From positions 2,976,001-3,040,000 of the forward strand of contig JAFEKR010000003.1 in the NCBI GenBank assembly GCA_019022495.1: DNA of 64,000 nt, read 5' to 3'. Positions within the stretch are counted from its first letter, which is position 1, and each line of letters begins with the position of its first letter. Below, in pieces: positions 12,467 to 22,850 of the stretch. Origin of the DNA: Epichloe hybrida. Its lineage: Eukaryota > Ascomycota > Sordariomycetes > Hypocreales > Clavicipitaceae. The translations under genes were made by a program, and so were the position numbers. The notes under the pieces are model-generated. The model was not told where the DNA came from and did not search any database. It saw only the letters and a list, made by a program, of their open reading frames with translations.

Positions 12467-13299
12467 TGCGCCGTACCAACGGTCCGGGGACGAGATTGCT
12501 CAAGGGAGCGATGGGAGAGGTAGCGGTAGCCCGGCGTACGATGAAGCTATTGACGCTGGGTTGGAGAGAGCCCGGCCACCAGGATGGATGAGATGAGGTC
12601 GTATGTATGTCGTCCGGAGCCTTCCAGACAGAGCGCGGACGTGCGATGTCGTTCGGTCTCTCCAACACTCCAACAAACAGGCAAGGCAGGTCCACCAGGT
12701 GGGGAAGGAGCGAACGGGCGGCGTTGGACTGCCTGAGTGGCCTGAGTGAGCACTTGAAGTCACTTGCACTTGCGGACTACTCCGTAATAATCCAGCAAAC
12801 AACACGCTGACCGCCCCGCTATTAATAATATGGCTTGGTGCAGCAGAGTGCGTAAAAAAGGTACTCCGTAGTCCGCCGCCAACGGGGCCAGTCGCGGGAG
12901 GCTTCACATTTTGGTGTCACCATTTCACCATGCAGCGCGAGACCCAGTGCAACATCTGTACACCGAGCTGGGCGCTTGTGCCGGAGGTCCAGAAGTTTTT
13001 CGTGCTTCAGCAGCGGAGCAGCCATCTTGACCAACGCCAAACACCAACTCGCGCTCTCGGCGGCTGCCCGACTCCCGGTATCCTCGCCACACACTCGACT
13101 CATCCATCCACGGTTGCCACTGCCAAACTTGCCTCATGATCATGTAGACATCGGCCCTTTCTGTGTCTCTTATTGTGTGCGACAAGTCTCCCATCACACT
13201 CCTGCTTCTTGGGCATCGCGTTCTGACTTTGTTCGGGAATGGGCCAGAAACGACTTGCTGTCTCTCGAGTCTTGACCGCCAGCGAGCGCCTACCGTGTC
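12467..13299. promoter_or_regulatory. Divergent intergenic region between VMA5 and the AT-hook gene
   Basis: 833 bases between two divergent starts, so it should contain both promoters. Two perfect copies of the dispersed nonamer TACTCCGTA are at 12778-12786 and 12862-12870. Several short open frames occur on both strands but none shows a domain or a credible splice into either gene. Confidence 0.55.
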
Positions 13300-15372
13300 A
13301 TGGCGCCAAGTTCCAGTATGTCGCCCTTGCCTGGCATCAACATTATAAGATGGCAGTATTGCGGCAAAAGCTAACTTCTTGGCTACAGCTTCAGAAGATG
13401 TGGCTGTGGACACGGTGCCGGCCGACTCGGTCGAACAGTCTACTGGAAATGACGATCCCAACACTATAAGCAGGTCCGAAACAGCAGCGCCAACGCCCAC
13501 ATCCAATCCTCGTGAGTCACATACTTTTACCGCGAGCCATACGAAGGAAGAATGCACTTTATGTCGGAACGGTTCTGCTGATACATGCAACTAGATTTGC
13601 GAGCGGGGCGTTATGAACTCGGTGTGCTACATGACGCGCACTGGAGGAATGGCATACCCAGCAAAATTCAGCATCTTGCTGAAAGCCAGGGCGCCAACTT
13701 TTCTGTCATGCAAATTGGTCTTACAAACGATGGGGACGAAGCAGCGAGGCTGACCAGTGAGAGAACCGTAGCAGCTGCCAAGTCATTCAACCAGTCCGGA
13801 TATTATTCAAAAATTCGAAAACAGAGGGTAAGACGGGCCAACACTATTGCTCAAGCCCAGCGTTCTTCCGTTGAAAACGGCCCAAGAAACAGCACGCACA
13901 CCGTTGTCAAGCGAACAACACCATTGTCCCCTCCCGAAACAAAGTTTGAGCAGGCTCGACTACTCACTCTTCTGAGGTCACTGAATCCAGTCGTGGTGGT
14001 GGATCAGCTCTGCAAAGCAGCCGCTTACTTTGGTGGAATACCAATGGCACCTCCTCCCGCCGAGTCTGGTGCTTTCCCACAGAGCGACCTGGGAAATGGA
14101 TCTGGCTCGAACTTTGTCGGTTGGCTTGCCGAAATCTTTCCAAGTATGATCGGTACCAATTCACCATTGGAAGCTAGCAACAATAATCCCGGTCCTGCCA
14201 AGAAGCGGAGGGGGAGACCTGTGGGCAGTAAGAGTTCCAAGGTGCGATCTGACAAGGGGAAGAAGCACATAACTAGAAAGCCGCGCGCCCGTGCGCAGTC
14301 CACCGTACCAGCCGTTGCCGTTTGCAGGAACAATGGCGAAGATGATGATGACAACGTCGAGCCAGGCAGTTCCGCGCCTCTCTCTCCGGCAGCCGTCATG
14401 AATACGACATCAGGACCGGAGCAAACACCAAACCAGCCAAAGGGTATCGTCACCGCACCACAGTCAAGGAAACGAGGTCGCCCCAAGGGTTCAAAGACGC
14501 GAACAAAAAAAAAGAATGTCGACAAGAACGCAGCTTCTACAGCTGCTGAGGAAGAAACAGCTGCTCCAGGAAACGATGTTTCCATATCAGGCACAATGGA
14601 TCCAAACAATCCATTTCATAACGACGAGCTCGCTTCGCAAGAACAGTTCACAATGAATGGTTCGGTTGAGCAATCCACAGAAACAGCGCCATCTCAGCCG
14701 AACCCGACAAATCAACTAACCGGTAATTTGGAAACAAGCCCGACGTCAATGAGGAAGAGAAAACATCAGCTATCCACGGCCGGTTTTGGGGACAGCGATC
14801 AAGTCGCAGGGGCTTCTCAGACACCAGAGGTGGTAAAACGTCTCAATGCATCCCAAACAGTCAGCAGACGACTACCGTCAGTATCAAGTAGCATCGACTC
14901 TCAAACCCAGGTCAGCAATCTTAGTATTGAGGGCACGAGCAATTATTCGAGTTCGCAGCTACCGCAATTTTTTATGACGGCTTCTAGGCAACAGTCTCAT
15001 CCTAATCTATCACCAAACCTGAATCAAGCTCACCTAGGGCGGTCAGCACCCGAAGCATTCACACCAAATGATGTACATATGGCAAGGCAGAACTACTACC
15101 TTCAACAACAAGCCATGCAGAATTCATCGCGACATTTGACATCTATGAACTCTTCGAATGACAACTTGGCCCAGAATTTGGTTGACAGCGATGCCATCAT
15201 ACAGCCATCTCAATACCGGCCTTCCATAGCGTCTGCTGGCTCATCAGCTGGGACACAGCCTGGTACGAAACAGGTCAATCGAAGTTATCGGCATCCACAA
15301 CCTGCAGTGCAGCCGCCCAACAATCCTCACATGGGTTCATATTCGACATTTAGCCACCAGGGCTTCATGTAA
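13300..15372 (+). CDS. AT-hook protein, putative chromatin or transcription factor
   Basis: Three exons are inferred: 13300-13315 (ATG GCG CCA AGT TCC A), 13389-13511 and 13595-15372. Introns are 73 bp (gtatgt...gctaac...acag) and 83 bp (gtgagt...ctag), and the product is 638 residues. The short first exon is chosen because it is the only one that keeps the frame through both junctions. Two AT-hook cores, RRGRPVGSK at about 250-259 and KRGRPKGSK at about 339-347, lie in basic stretches; AT-hooks bind the minor groove of AT-rich DNA. The C-terminal half is low-complexity and rich in Ser, Gln, Asn and Pro. No zinc cluster, bZIP or other DNA-binding domain is visible. I do not recognise an orthologue by name. 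It lies head to head with VMA5. Confidence 0.8.
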
Positions 15373-16230
15373 CATCCTGCTCATCTGATATCCTCCTGTC
15401 TGCGAACAATATGAAATCCAATTAGCAGACGACTCTTTTTTTTGGTTATTTGAAGTATATTATCCCTATACAACTGGATCAAAGGCATCTCTCATGCTTT
15501 ATTTTCGCACTTGAATTTGAACATCCGGCGTTGGAATTACTGTATGTTTTGGGTAAGCGAACCAGTACTGGTAATCGAGACATGACATGAACATTATCAC
15601 ATGGTAGCCTGTTCATACTACATGCACGGATGAATGGTCTTTTTTTTTTTTGGAAAAGATGCAAGGTTTTTTTATATTGTCGCTAGCGCTCTCTTCCTCT
15701 CTCTCTCCCTCTCTAAATGGTGCTCCTTTGTCAAACAAAGGACAGGTCATGGTCGACACAAGAGACGTGTCTGCGAAGTGAATGCACGCAAGAGTGTTTG
15801 CATCCAACGTTGCGCAAAACTCGGCTTGGTGAGGCCTAGCTAGCATAAGGGGTATAACAGGTAAAGCTACGAAAGCAACATGAAAATAAATGGTGATCCG
15901 ATCCTGCCCCATGTCAATCTCTTTCTCTGCTGTCCCTGTACGACTAAGATAAAGAGAAGGGGGGAAACAGCGACATGAAATCAATTCCGTCCCTACTGAA
16001 TGTGTAGGTGTAGACCTCCACGGTGAAAGCAATCGAATGATTTTTCATTTCTCGAAATAGTCAACGCCTGTGAATGCTGATGCTTCTTATTTTGTAAGAT
16101 ACGCCATGGGTATGGGCGCAAGGGAAATTAGACATCTCGTGCAAATGTCTTGAACGGATTTTGTTGTGGTGTTCTATTCCGCGTCGTCGTCCATGGTTGT
16201 GACCGTCGGTCGGACAGAGTCAGGGTTGTT
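15373..16230. other. Intergenic between convergent AT-hook and F-box genes
   Basis: 858 bases with T runs near 15435 and 15640-15651 and a CT-rich stretch near 15690-15715. No gene, tRNA or repeat family was recognised; it probably holds two long 3' UTRs. Confidence 0.55.
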
Positions 16231-17897
16231 CTACCCGTACCACCACTCATCTTCTTCGTCGAGGCCGTCCTCTCGGATAAGCTCCAACATTACTTGTTGA
16301 TTTCGTTTGATGTCTTGGGGTCTTTGGACGATACCTCGGTCAAGGATAAGAGCTTCGGCCGTAGTGAGCCAGATCTGTTGCAAGACTGGCAGGTCATCCA
16401 GTAGAATCTGTGCATTATCGTGACTTAGAGGCGACATTGGTGCATCGGCGGCCAAGCTGGTGTGAAAAATCCAATTGATATCATAGCCACCATCCATATT
16501 GGTAGCGTCAATCGAAACCGAGGGACTTTTGATTCTGCCGAGTCCATCACTGAAAGACGACCGGTTCGTCGGCCTGTCACCACCAAATGATTTTTTACGA
16601 CCGAATGCCTTCAGACCAAGACGTGACTTGACCGGAATCCGCTCTGTTGCGTGGTCTGTAGAGTCCTTTGCGAGACTGTTATGCCATTGGTCGACTGCCG
16701 AGCGGCGATTGTTGTAACCCTTGATTTCCCACAATCTCTCAACTTGGCGTAAACCGCCGATGCACAGGATGGCCGAATGGACGTCATCGGAGGGGCGCTC
16801 TCTCAGGTAACCTCGGAGAGATCTTTCTACACGACCGACGTAGGTGGGGGGTCGTAATCGCCTGCAAAACGAGGAGATAACGAGGGGAAATACTTCGTGA
16901 ACACGGAGCAAAGTTTGATCGTCGTACATGTTCATGATCTCCGTTTCGATTGGATTCAGGGTGTAGGGCTCGTGTTTGAGTCCGTGCCCGCCATGCTCCG
17001 ATATATGTTTGAGGTGAAGTTTACGGTACGTTTCGAAGAAGTGAAACGTGGTGAAGAGGAGTGGGATAAGTCGTCGCCGCATACGCTCTCGCTGAGGGGC
17101 AAATGCTGCCTGCTGAGCTTCTGTTTGTCGCAAGAAAATGTCCTTGGTGATCCACTCGCACATGAGAAAGGCAAGCTTGGCAGCGACATGTAACCGATGC
17201 CAGAGACTGCAGATGTAATAGAAAGTGAGCTCGGATTGGTCGGCAATAGGGTATAAGCGGAGAGCGTAGGCGGGTATATGGGTGTCAATATGGTGTCGGA
17301 CGACGGGTGCTTCATTAAGGGTTATTAATGCATGCCAGGTTTTCGAGGCGAGTCGGAGGCTGAGAATGTCGGTAAGGGGAAGAAATGACAGTATTTGAAC
17401 CTGCAATTCGGTGGGCAGGGCTAACAAGGACTGATCGAAAGGCACGCTGGAGGACACGCCGGTTAATAGACAACAACAGGTTTGAGAGGGGTGTCAATTT
17501 GGGCGATGGGGTAATTCGACGCTTACCTTTTTCGAGCCGAGTCAAACGAGGATCCCAGAGAATGGAAGGGCTTTTCGACGTCGGCCGAGTGAGATTTCGA
17601 ATGAAGTAATGAGACCTTCTGGCGGAGTCCAAAGAACCGGCTTTTATCTCGTTTCTGTTCAGCATGTCTAACATGTTCTGTTTCGGCGGTCTTCGTTTCT
17701 CGTAAAGGGAGGATGAAGGTCGATGAAATTGCCGCAGCCGATGAGGTTGTCGCGGATGCCAATTCGGCAACGTTGGATTCTTGCTGCGTCTGTTGGCCCG
17801 AGTTCAGCTGGTTCAGCTTTTCGAAATACCGCTCAGACGCAAATTCGGTGATGTGAGGCGGATCCATGGCGACCGCGTGAAGTGGTTGTTCAGCCAT
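16231..17897 (-). CDS. F-box protein
   Basis: Two exons, 17897-17527 and 17446-16231, with an 80-bp intron (gtaagc...cctccag), encode 528 residues. The joined frame reads SARK then SVPFDQSLLALPTELQVQIL. The F-box, about residues 131-170 (LLALPTELQVQILSFLPLTDILSLRLASKTW), is the part that binds Skp1 in SCF ubiquitin ligases. The rest has no WD40 or LRR repeats that I can see, so the substrate is unknown. The N-terminal 120 residues are Ser/Thr/Ala-rich. The C-terminus ends in acidic DEEDEWWYG. Beginning at the GTG-like codon of the second exon would remove the whole first exon and is not favoured. Confidence 0.88.
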
Positions 17898-18953
17898 TGT
17901 GAAGATTGCTTCGGAGCTGCTGGGGATGAAAGCGAGTGACGAATCGAGTTCAGAGACGAGCGGCCTGTCCGGCCAGCACGAGTGGAAAAGGTGCGTCTCT
18001 ATTGCCCGGCGCTGAGGGTGAACAACAACGCTGACATGGCTGAATGACCAAAGGAGATTATCCGTTTACGATCGGGAAGCGATGTGTCATGTGAGTGAAG
18101 ACGAATTTCAGGACTGACTCCCTCGGGAGACGGAGTAAGTGGAAGTCGTCGTGTTCGTGGGCGAAAATTGAATTTAGTCAACGATCGGTCGAAGCGAATG
18201 GCGCCTTATTATCAGGGGGTGATATCCGCGTCCTAGGGCAAGCCTGGTTGGTGATGGAGTTGGATGTGTGTCAAGTGGACAGATGGGCCGGCTGTAAGAA
18301 GAGAAAGGTGTTATTGTACAGAGCAAGTCGCCCACAACACAAGCCTCCGACAGGCACTGACAGTCGCGATGCGGCCGGATGTGAAGGGTAACTAATTAGA
18401 AGCGTTGTCAATCGAGGCTGTGACGGCGGGACAAGGAACAAGACAAGAAAGAAACAGGAAATGACTAGCCCAAGGACGAGCCATGTACGTATGTGTACGT
18501 AATGGCAGACGGGACGGGGAATAGGAATGGGCGGTGGTGGGCGGGGCGGTGGTGGGTGGTGGGTGGACGCTGGGTAGACGCTGGGTGGACGCTGGTCAGT
18601 GGCGGAGGGTGGCGGAGGGGGTGGGTAGAACATGGAAGGGCAGGGGAATGGAAGATGGACGACAAAGCGTGGGCTGGGACCCCAGATGCTGGCGCTGGTT
18701 CGTCGATACGGCCGTTTGGCCGGCCTAATAGTGGAGTTGTCCGAACAAGGTACCGAAATCCACTGACAGGCTGTGAGCCTGTGACAGCCCTCGTGGTTGC
18801 TGGGCACTGTTGCTGGGCACTGTATGCGTTCCTTTCCTCGCCGGGCTACGAGGGCGGCATGGCCGAGATGGATACAGTGTGCCTAAAAACCGCGACAACT
18901 GTTTTCACTAATCCGTAATCCGTACAGACTTTACTCCGCACGGTACTCCATAC

Positions 18954-19009
18954 TCCGTAATCCGTAATCCGTAATCCGTAATCCGTAATCCGTAATCCGT
19001 AATCCGTAC
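18954..19009 (+). repeat. Heptamer tandem array (TCCGTAA)n
   Basis: Seven uninterrupted copies of TCCGTAA followed by one TCCGTAC. The unit contains the core of the dispersed TACTCCGTA motif, one copy of which (18951-18959) begins the array. Confidence 0.9.
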
Positions 19010-19230
19010 TCTTGCTGCGTCTTGCAATCCAATCTCCGCGTCGCCAGCCAAAGCGGCGAAGATTCGGGATCCCCCCCTCCCCTCACTTTCCACATTGCTT
19101 AATAACAGTACAGAGCATGACTGCCATCATAATATAATCGTTTCATATACTCCGTAATCCGTAGACACAATGCTTTCTACCGTGGGATTAAGCCGAACAC
19201 GCCGACAAGCAAATCGCGCTTTGTTACCCG

Positions 19231-19280
19231 CCTACGAGAGCCTACGAGGGCCTACGAGGGCCTACGAGGGCCTACGAGGG
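19231..19280 (+). repeat. Decamer tandem array (CCTACGAGGG)5
   Basis: Five head-to-tail copies; the first reads CCTACGAGAG and the other four are identical. Confidence 0.92.
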
Positions 19281-19699
19281 TTGATACTCCATCGCGAAAA
19301 GCTTCTACGCCCACGATGCGGCAAATTGCCAAGTGCCTCCCTCGTCAAGTTTCCTGGTACTTCGTACGTGCGGCAAGACACGGGGTTCACTTGTTGACAC
19401 CCGGGTTACTACAGTGCTATTCCGGTCCAGCAAGCTTGGCGGCAAGACGGCGTATGTACATATGTATCATCGTATGTATAAAGATATCGAGCAGCGGAGG
19501 AGTACACATGACACCTCCCTTCCCCTTTTGCTCACAGCTGTGAGAACAAAGGATAGCTAGGCAAGAGGTAATATGGGGGCACTCGTATATTGACTGAAGC
19601 TTCCTACTGTAGTCCGTAGGTCTGAGTGTGTGGTGTGTGCGAAGTCGCTGGCTACATAATACATAGCCAGTGGCTCGCCAGTGTCACGTGGACCTAGCC

Positions 19700-20076
19700 C
19701 TAGGGCGTGGTGTGTCCGCAGGGTGCGCCTGTGCGTTGGGAGCGGGGCCTCAAGTAAATGCGGACTAGAGCGCACCAAACTTGCCCAGGGCTCTCACACC
19801 AACTCGCTCCCCAACTCTCCTTCCCTTCTTTATTCTTATATCCAGATTTCACATGTGGGTTTGTAAAACCTTTTTGCTGGGTTCCAGAACACTATCGGAT
19901 CGCAGTCAGCATTGAGACTGGTAAGGGCAGGAATAATACATATGCGTCAGTCATCTTACGCAAGTGAAAGCAGCCGATTCGCGGCAACCCTAACGTTGCT
20001 CATTGTTGCAGTACAAAACATAGTGTTCCGAGGCCATGGCCATAGCCGGGATTGAGAGGAGCAAGAAGTTCTTCAT
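19700..20076 (-). pseudogene. Broken paralogue of the small secreted six-cysteine protein
   Basis: Minus-strand exons 20076-19960 and 19891-19700 are split by a 68-bp intron (gtaaga...gatag). The frame starts MKNFLLLSIPAMAMA, closely matching the signal peptide of the intact gene at 46312. All six cysteines are kept with similar spacing (23, 31, 39, 40, 71, 79), and the intron sits in phase 0 between the adjacent Cys39 and Cys40, exactly as in the intact copy. Codon 29 is TAG, which a single C-to-T change in a Gln codon would explain. The C-terminus reads through to a later stop, about 20 residues past the last cysteine. The gene faces the transposon block, and a MITE lies about 390 bp upstream of its start. 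It could be a pseudogene or a defective allele of an active family member. Confidence 0.78.
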
Positions 20077-20463
20077 TTTGGTTGTCTAGTACGTATTACT
20101 CCGTAGATCGGATTGGATTGGATTCGCAAGTGGGAAGGAGGAGTTTGTTAATATTAATTTTCTTTTTTAAGCTACTTAAATATAGTACTAGTAAGCTGTC
20201 TTTATATTCGTAAAACGGAATCTCCGGAAGCTTGCTACATAGGAAGTGTTTTGTGTTCTTTGAAAGTTTATTATATAATAATTATCATACGATTATCGTT
20301 GGTCCGTACAAGACGTACACTCTATTACCCCCTGAATTATTTTACAAATCTACGGACGTTCGGATTACATGCCCTATTTTTTTCGTTTCTCTTCAATAGC
20401 TATAATTAGCTATAAAGTAATACTGTTATTAGAGAGCTACAAGGAAAATACATAGGGTATATA
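20077..20463 (-). promoter_or_regulatory. Duplicated upstream region of the six-cysteine paralogue
   Basis: About 230 bases upstream of the broken gene resemble the region upstream of the intact one. Shared blocks include AACAC(A/G)AAACACTTCCTA, CTTCC(G/A)GAGATTCCGTTT and AGCTTACTA, so the duplication took the promoter with it. A TACTCCGTA nonamer is at 20097-20105. The rest up to the MITE is AT-rich and featureless. Confidence 0.65.
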
Positions 20464-21123
20464 CGGATGTCCAAGTCAAAAGTCGTGTCCCCTGCACACT
20501 ACTGCCTAGAGTGGCCTAAGGCATTAACGTAATAGCCTAAGGCATATAAATAGTCTAGAATAACATAAGGAAAATTAAATAAGGTATCTTTACTATATAA
20601 ACTACATATAAAAGTAACTTATCCTAGTTATTATTAGATTCTTCCTCTATATTACTAGAATCTAAGGCATTAAGGTTATTAGGACTATTAGGACTATTAA
20701 GCTTATAAGGGTTAAAAACCTACCTTCTTTTATTATTATTAATAGTAGTAGTATCTTTATCTTTAAACTTTGATTATAAAATAACCCTTTAAACCCTTTA
20801 ACTATTAGCTTAACCTTTATAACCTTTATAATAGTTATTATCCCCTTCTAAGCAAATTATTTTTAGCTATAGTTAAGGTTTAAGCTATTATATAATAAGT
20901 AAAGATAGAAGTAGCTAGGTAAGGGAAGTAGCTAGATAAGGTAAAAGCTAGCTAACTTTAGTAATAGTTATAGCACTAGTAGTAAAAGCAGGCAAAGAGA
21001 GGGGAACTAAAGAAAAGGTAAGCCTCTTATTTAATTTACCTAGTGAGACTATGACCCTGCTAGCTAATTATATCCTTGACTAGGGTCGCGTGTAGGGGAC
21101 ACGACTTTTGACTTGGACATCCG
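20464..21123 (+). mobile_element. MITE (660 bp), internally deleted copy of the Tc1/mariner element at 37010-46092
   Basis: Terminal inverted repeats begin CGGATGTCCAAGTCAAAAG and extend to about 34 bp. A TA target duplication flanks both ends (20462-20463 and 21124-21125). The left ~400 bp match the left end of the larger element and the right ~260 bp match its right end, joined near 20865; the whole transposase region is absent. Orientation is the same as the larger element. It carries RIP-like transitions. Confidence 0.88.
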
Positions 21124-21144
21124 TACATAGTGCCACAAAAGAAT

Positions 21145-21377
21145 TGTCAGGGAGAGCTCCCTTGAAGCATAGGTTATATGAGGGCAGCGCGCATTGACAG
21201 GGATAAAACGCGAGGTCAGATATTAGTAAATACAATGTATTAGAAGTACCTTTTGTAAACTAGTTATTACTATAGCGCACTATATACCTTTTAGGTATAA
21301 AAGTTAGGTACTATCTATACCTTTAATTAACTAAAATTAAACGCTTTCTATTATTTATTTATACCCTTACCTTAATA
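21145..21377 (+). repeat. 5' LTR of the outer Copia element
   Basis: It matches 34264-34495 with mostly C/T and G/A differences. It starts TGTCAGGGAGAGCTCCC and ends CTTAATA (TTGACA before mutation, by comparison with the other LTR). Confidence 0.88.
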
Positions 21378-22036
21378 GTTATAAGCCTAGGAGGCTTTTA
21401 TTACTATTTTTATTAATTATTATTAAAGATATAAGCTCCGTTAAATATTATTAATTAACGCTTACTTATATTATAAGATAATTGCTCTTTTATTATATTA
21501 ATTAGTTAAAACCCTTATCTTACACTCTAGTTAACTAATATATTCCCCTTTATAATATCTAAAGAAACTCTAAATATAGTGTTATTATTAAAGAAGGATT
21601 AGATTAAGTGGTTTGCCTAGGTTAAGAACTACATAGAATTATATAGTGTTTAGGAGTATATTAACCCTAATAAGGTTAAATTACTTAAAGAACTTATAAT
21701 GCTTACATACCCCTAGAGGGGTCTAAGACTAAAGATTACACTAGATAACCCTAATGCTCTTAAAGATTAGAAGATTACTTATAAAGATATAAAGGACTAA
21801 TTTAACTTTAAATATAAGGAGCTTTAATTTAACCTTATAAAGTATATAAATCTATTAAAGTAAATACTAAAGATTAGGGAGTATATTTATAAGACCCTTT
21901 TAAAGAATATATAAGACTCTCTTAACTTTAACACTAAAGTAAAGGAAAAGGAGTTAGTTTAATATTATACCTATAGGATACTTAAGCTTCTTTATAATTA
22001 ATATAAGCTAAATGCTAAGAAAATACTTATCCTTAT

Positions 22037-22850
22037 TGAAATGTAGGGAGCTAGTTGCCAGCTAGCAACAGCTGTACAAGTGTAGCTTCTACGGTTAGGG
22101 ACTAATAGAGCCACCACGTTGAATATTTAACGCAACGCAACGGAAGGTTTCGGCAGTTATTAACTAATTAAATTCAATCTAGATGACTTTTACAATATCT
22201 TATATACTAATAGAATTGATTTTAGTGACGTTATACAGGCAATGCGGCTGTTAGATTAAGAGGCCTAGCTATCTAGCTAGATTGAAAAGATTTTCTTTCT
22301 CTTATATACCTACTAACTATATTAGTGAATCCGGACTGCTAAAGAGGTCTTATAGGCCACTTTTTATTTTCCGCAAAATTCATTTATATGTAAAATCCAA
22401 AAAATTAACTCACCACTATACAAACTAGCAACCTATATGCACTAAATTTTAGTCTAAAAAATATTCCTATATAAAATAAAAGCCTTATCTTCTAGCTTTA
22501 ATTTGCTATATATAAGACTTTTATATAACCTCTAGTTAAAGAGAAAACCGCTGTTAAAGATAGCTATAGGGTAACCTGCTTACATTACCCTAGCTTACCT
22601 AATTACTAGTGGCGCTACGGTTATAGCTACGCTTATAGCCATAACGCAATTAAATAATCCATAATTAATAATTAATTTAGATTAGTTATCCACACGGTTA
22701 GTCGCAGCTATTAACAGCTATAATGTAGCTATTAATAGCCACCTTCGCGACCATTAATAGCTGCAGTGCAGCTGTTAGGCTTGCAATGCAAGCTAGTAAT
22801 AGAAAGGTCCTTTAACTAGAAAAGGCTAAAAATAGGTCTTATTTTTAACA
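22037..22850 (-). repeat. 3' LTR of the nested Copia
   Basis: 814 bp, TG...CA ends when read on the minus strand. It aligns with 28803-29616 without gaps that I could see; differences are almost all transitions. Confidence 0.9.

Larger units (their letters stand above)
17898..19699. other. Repeat-rich intergenic region
   Basis: 1.8 kb without a convincing gene. G-rich low-complexity DNA on the plus strand at about 18520-18650 produces long but featureless open frames. Two short tandem arrays (18954-19009 and 19231-19280) and TACTCCGTA copies at 18951-18959 and 19148-19156 are present. The part next to 17897 should hold the F-box promoter. Confidence 0.55.

Noticed and set aside
12976..13275. 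Upstream exons of the AT-hook gene at 12930-13275
   Set aside because: These frames stop before 13300, and only the ATG at 13300 joins in phase to the next exon.
13585..13594. ATG at 13585 as the start of the AT-hook gene
   Set aside because: It lies inside an intron whose acceptor is the CTAG at 13591-13594; joining the upstream exons keeps the same frame and adds a coherent N-terminus.
18493..18918. 141-codon open frame in G-rich DNA
   Set aside because: Low-complexity Gly/Trp/Arg composition, no domain, no splice partners; the opposite strand is equally open.
21145..21161. Outer Copia LTR end TGTCAGGGAGAG as related to the palindrome end TGTCAGGAGCGC
   Set aside because: Similarity stops after about eight bases; both simply begin with the common TG of integrase-processed ends.
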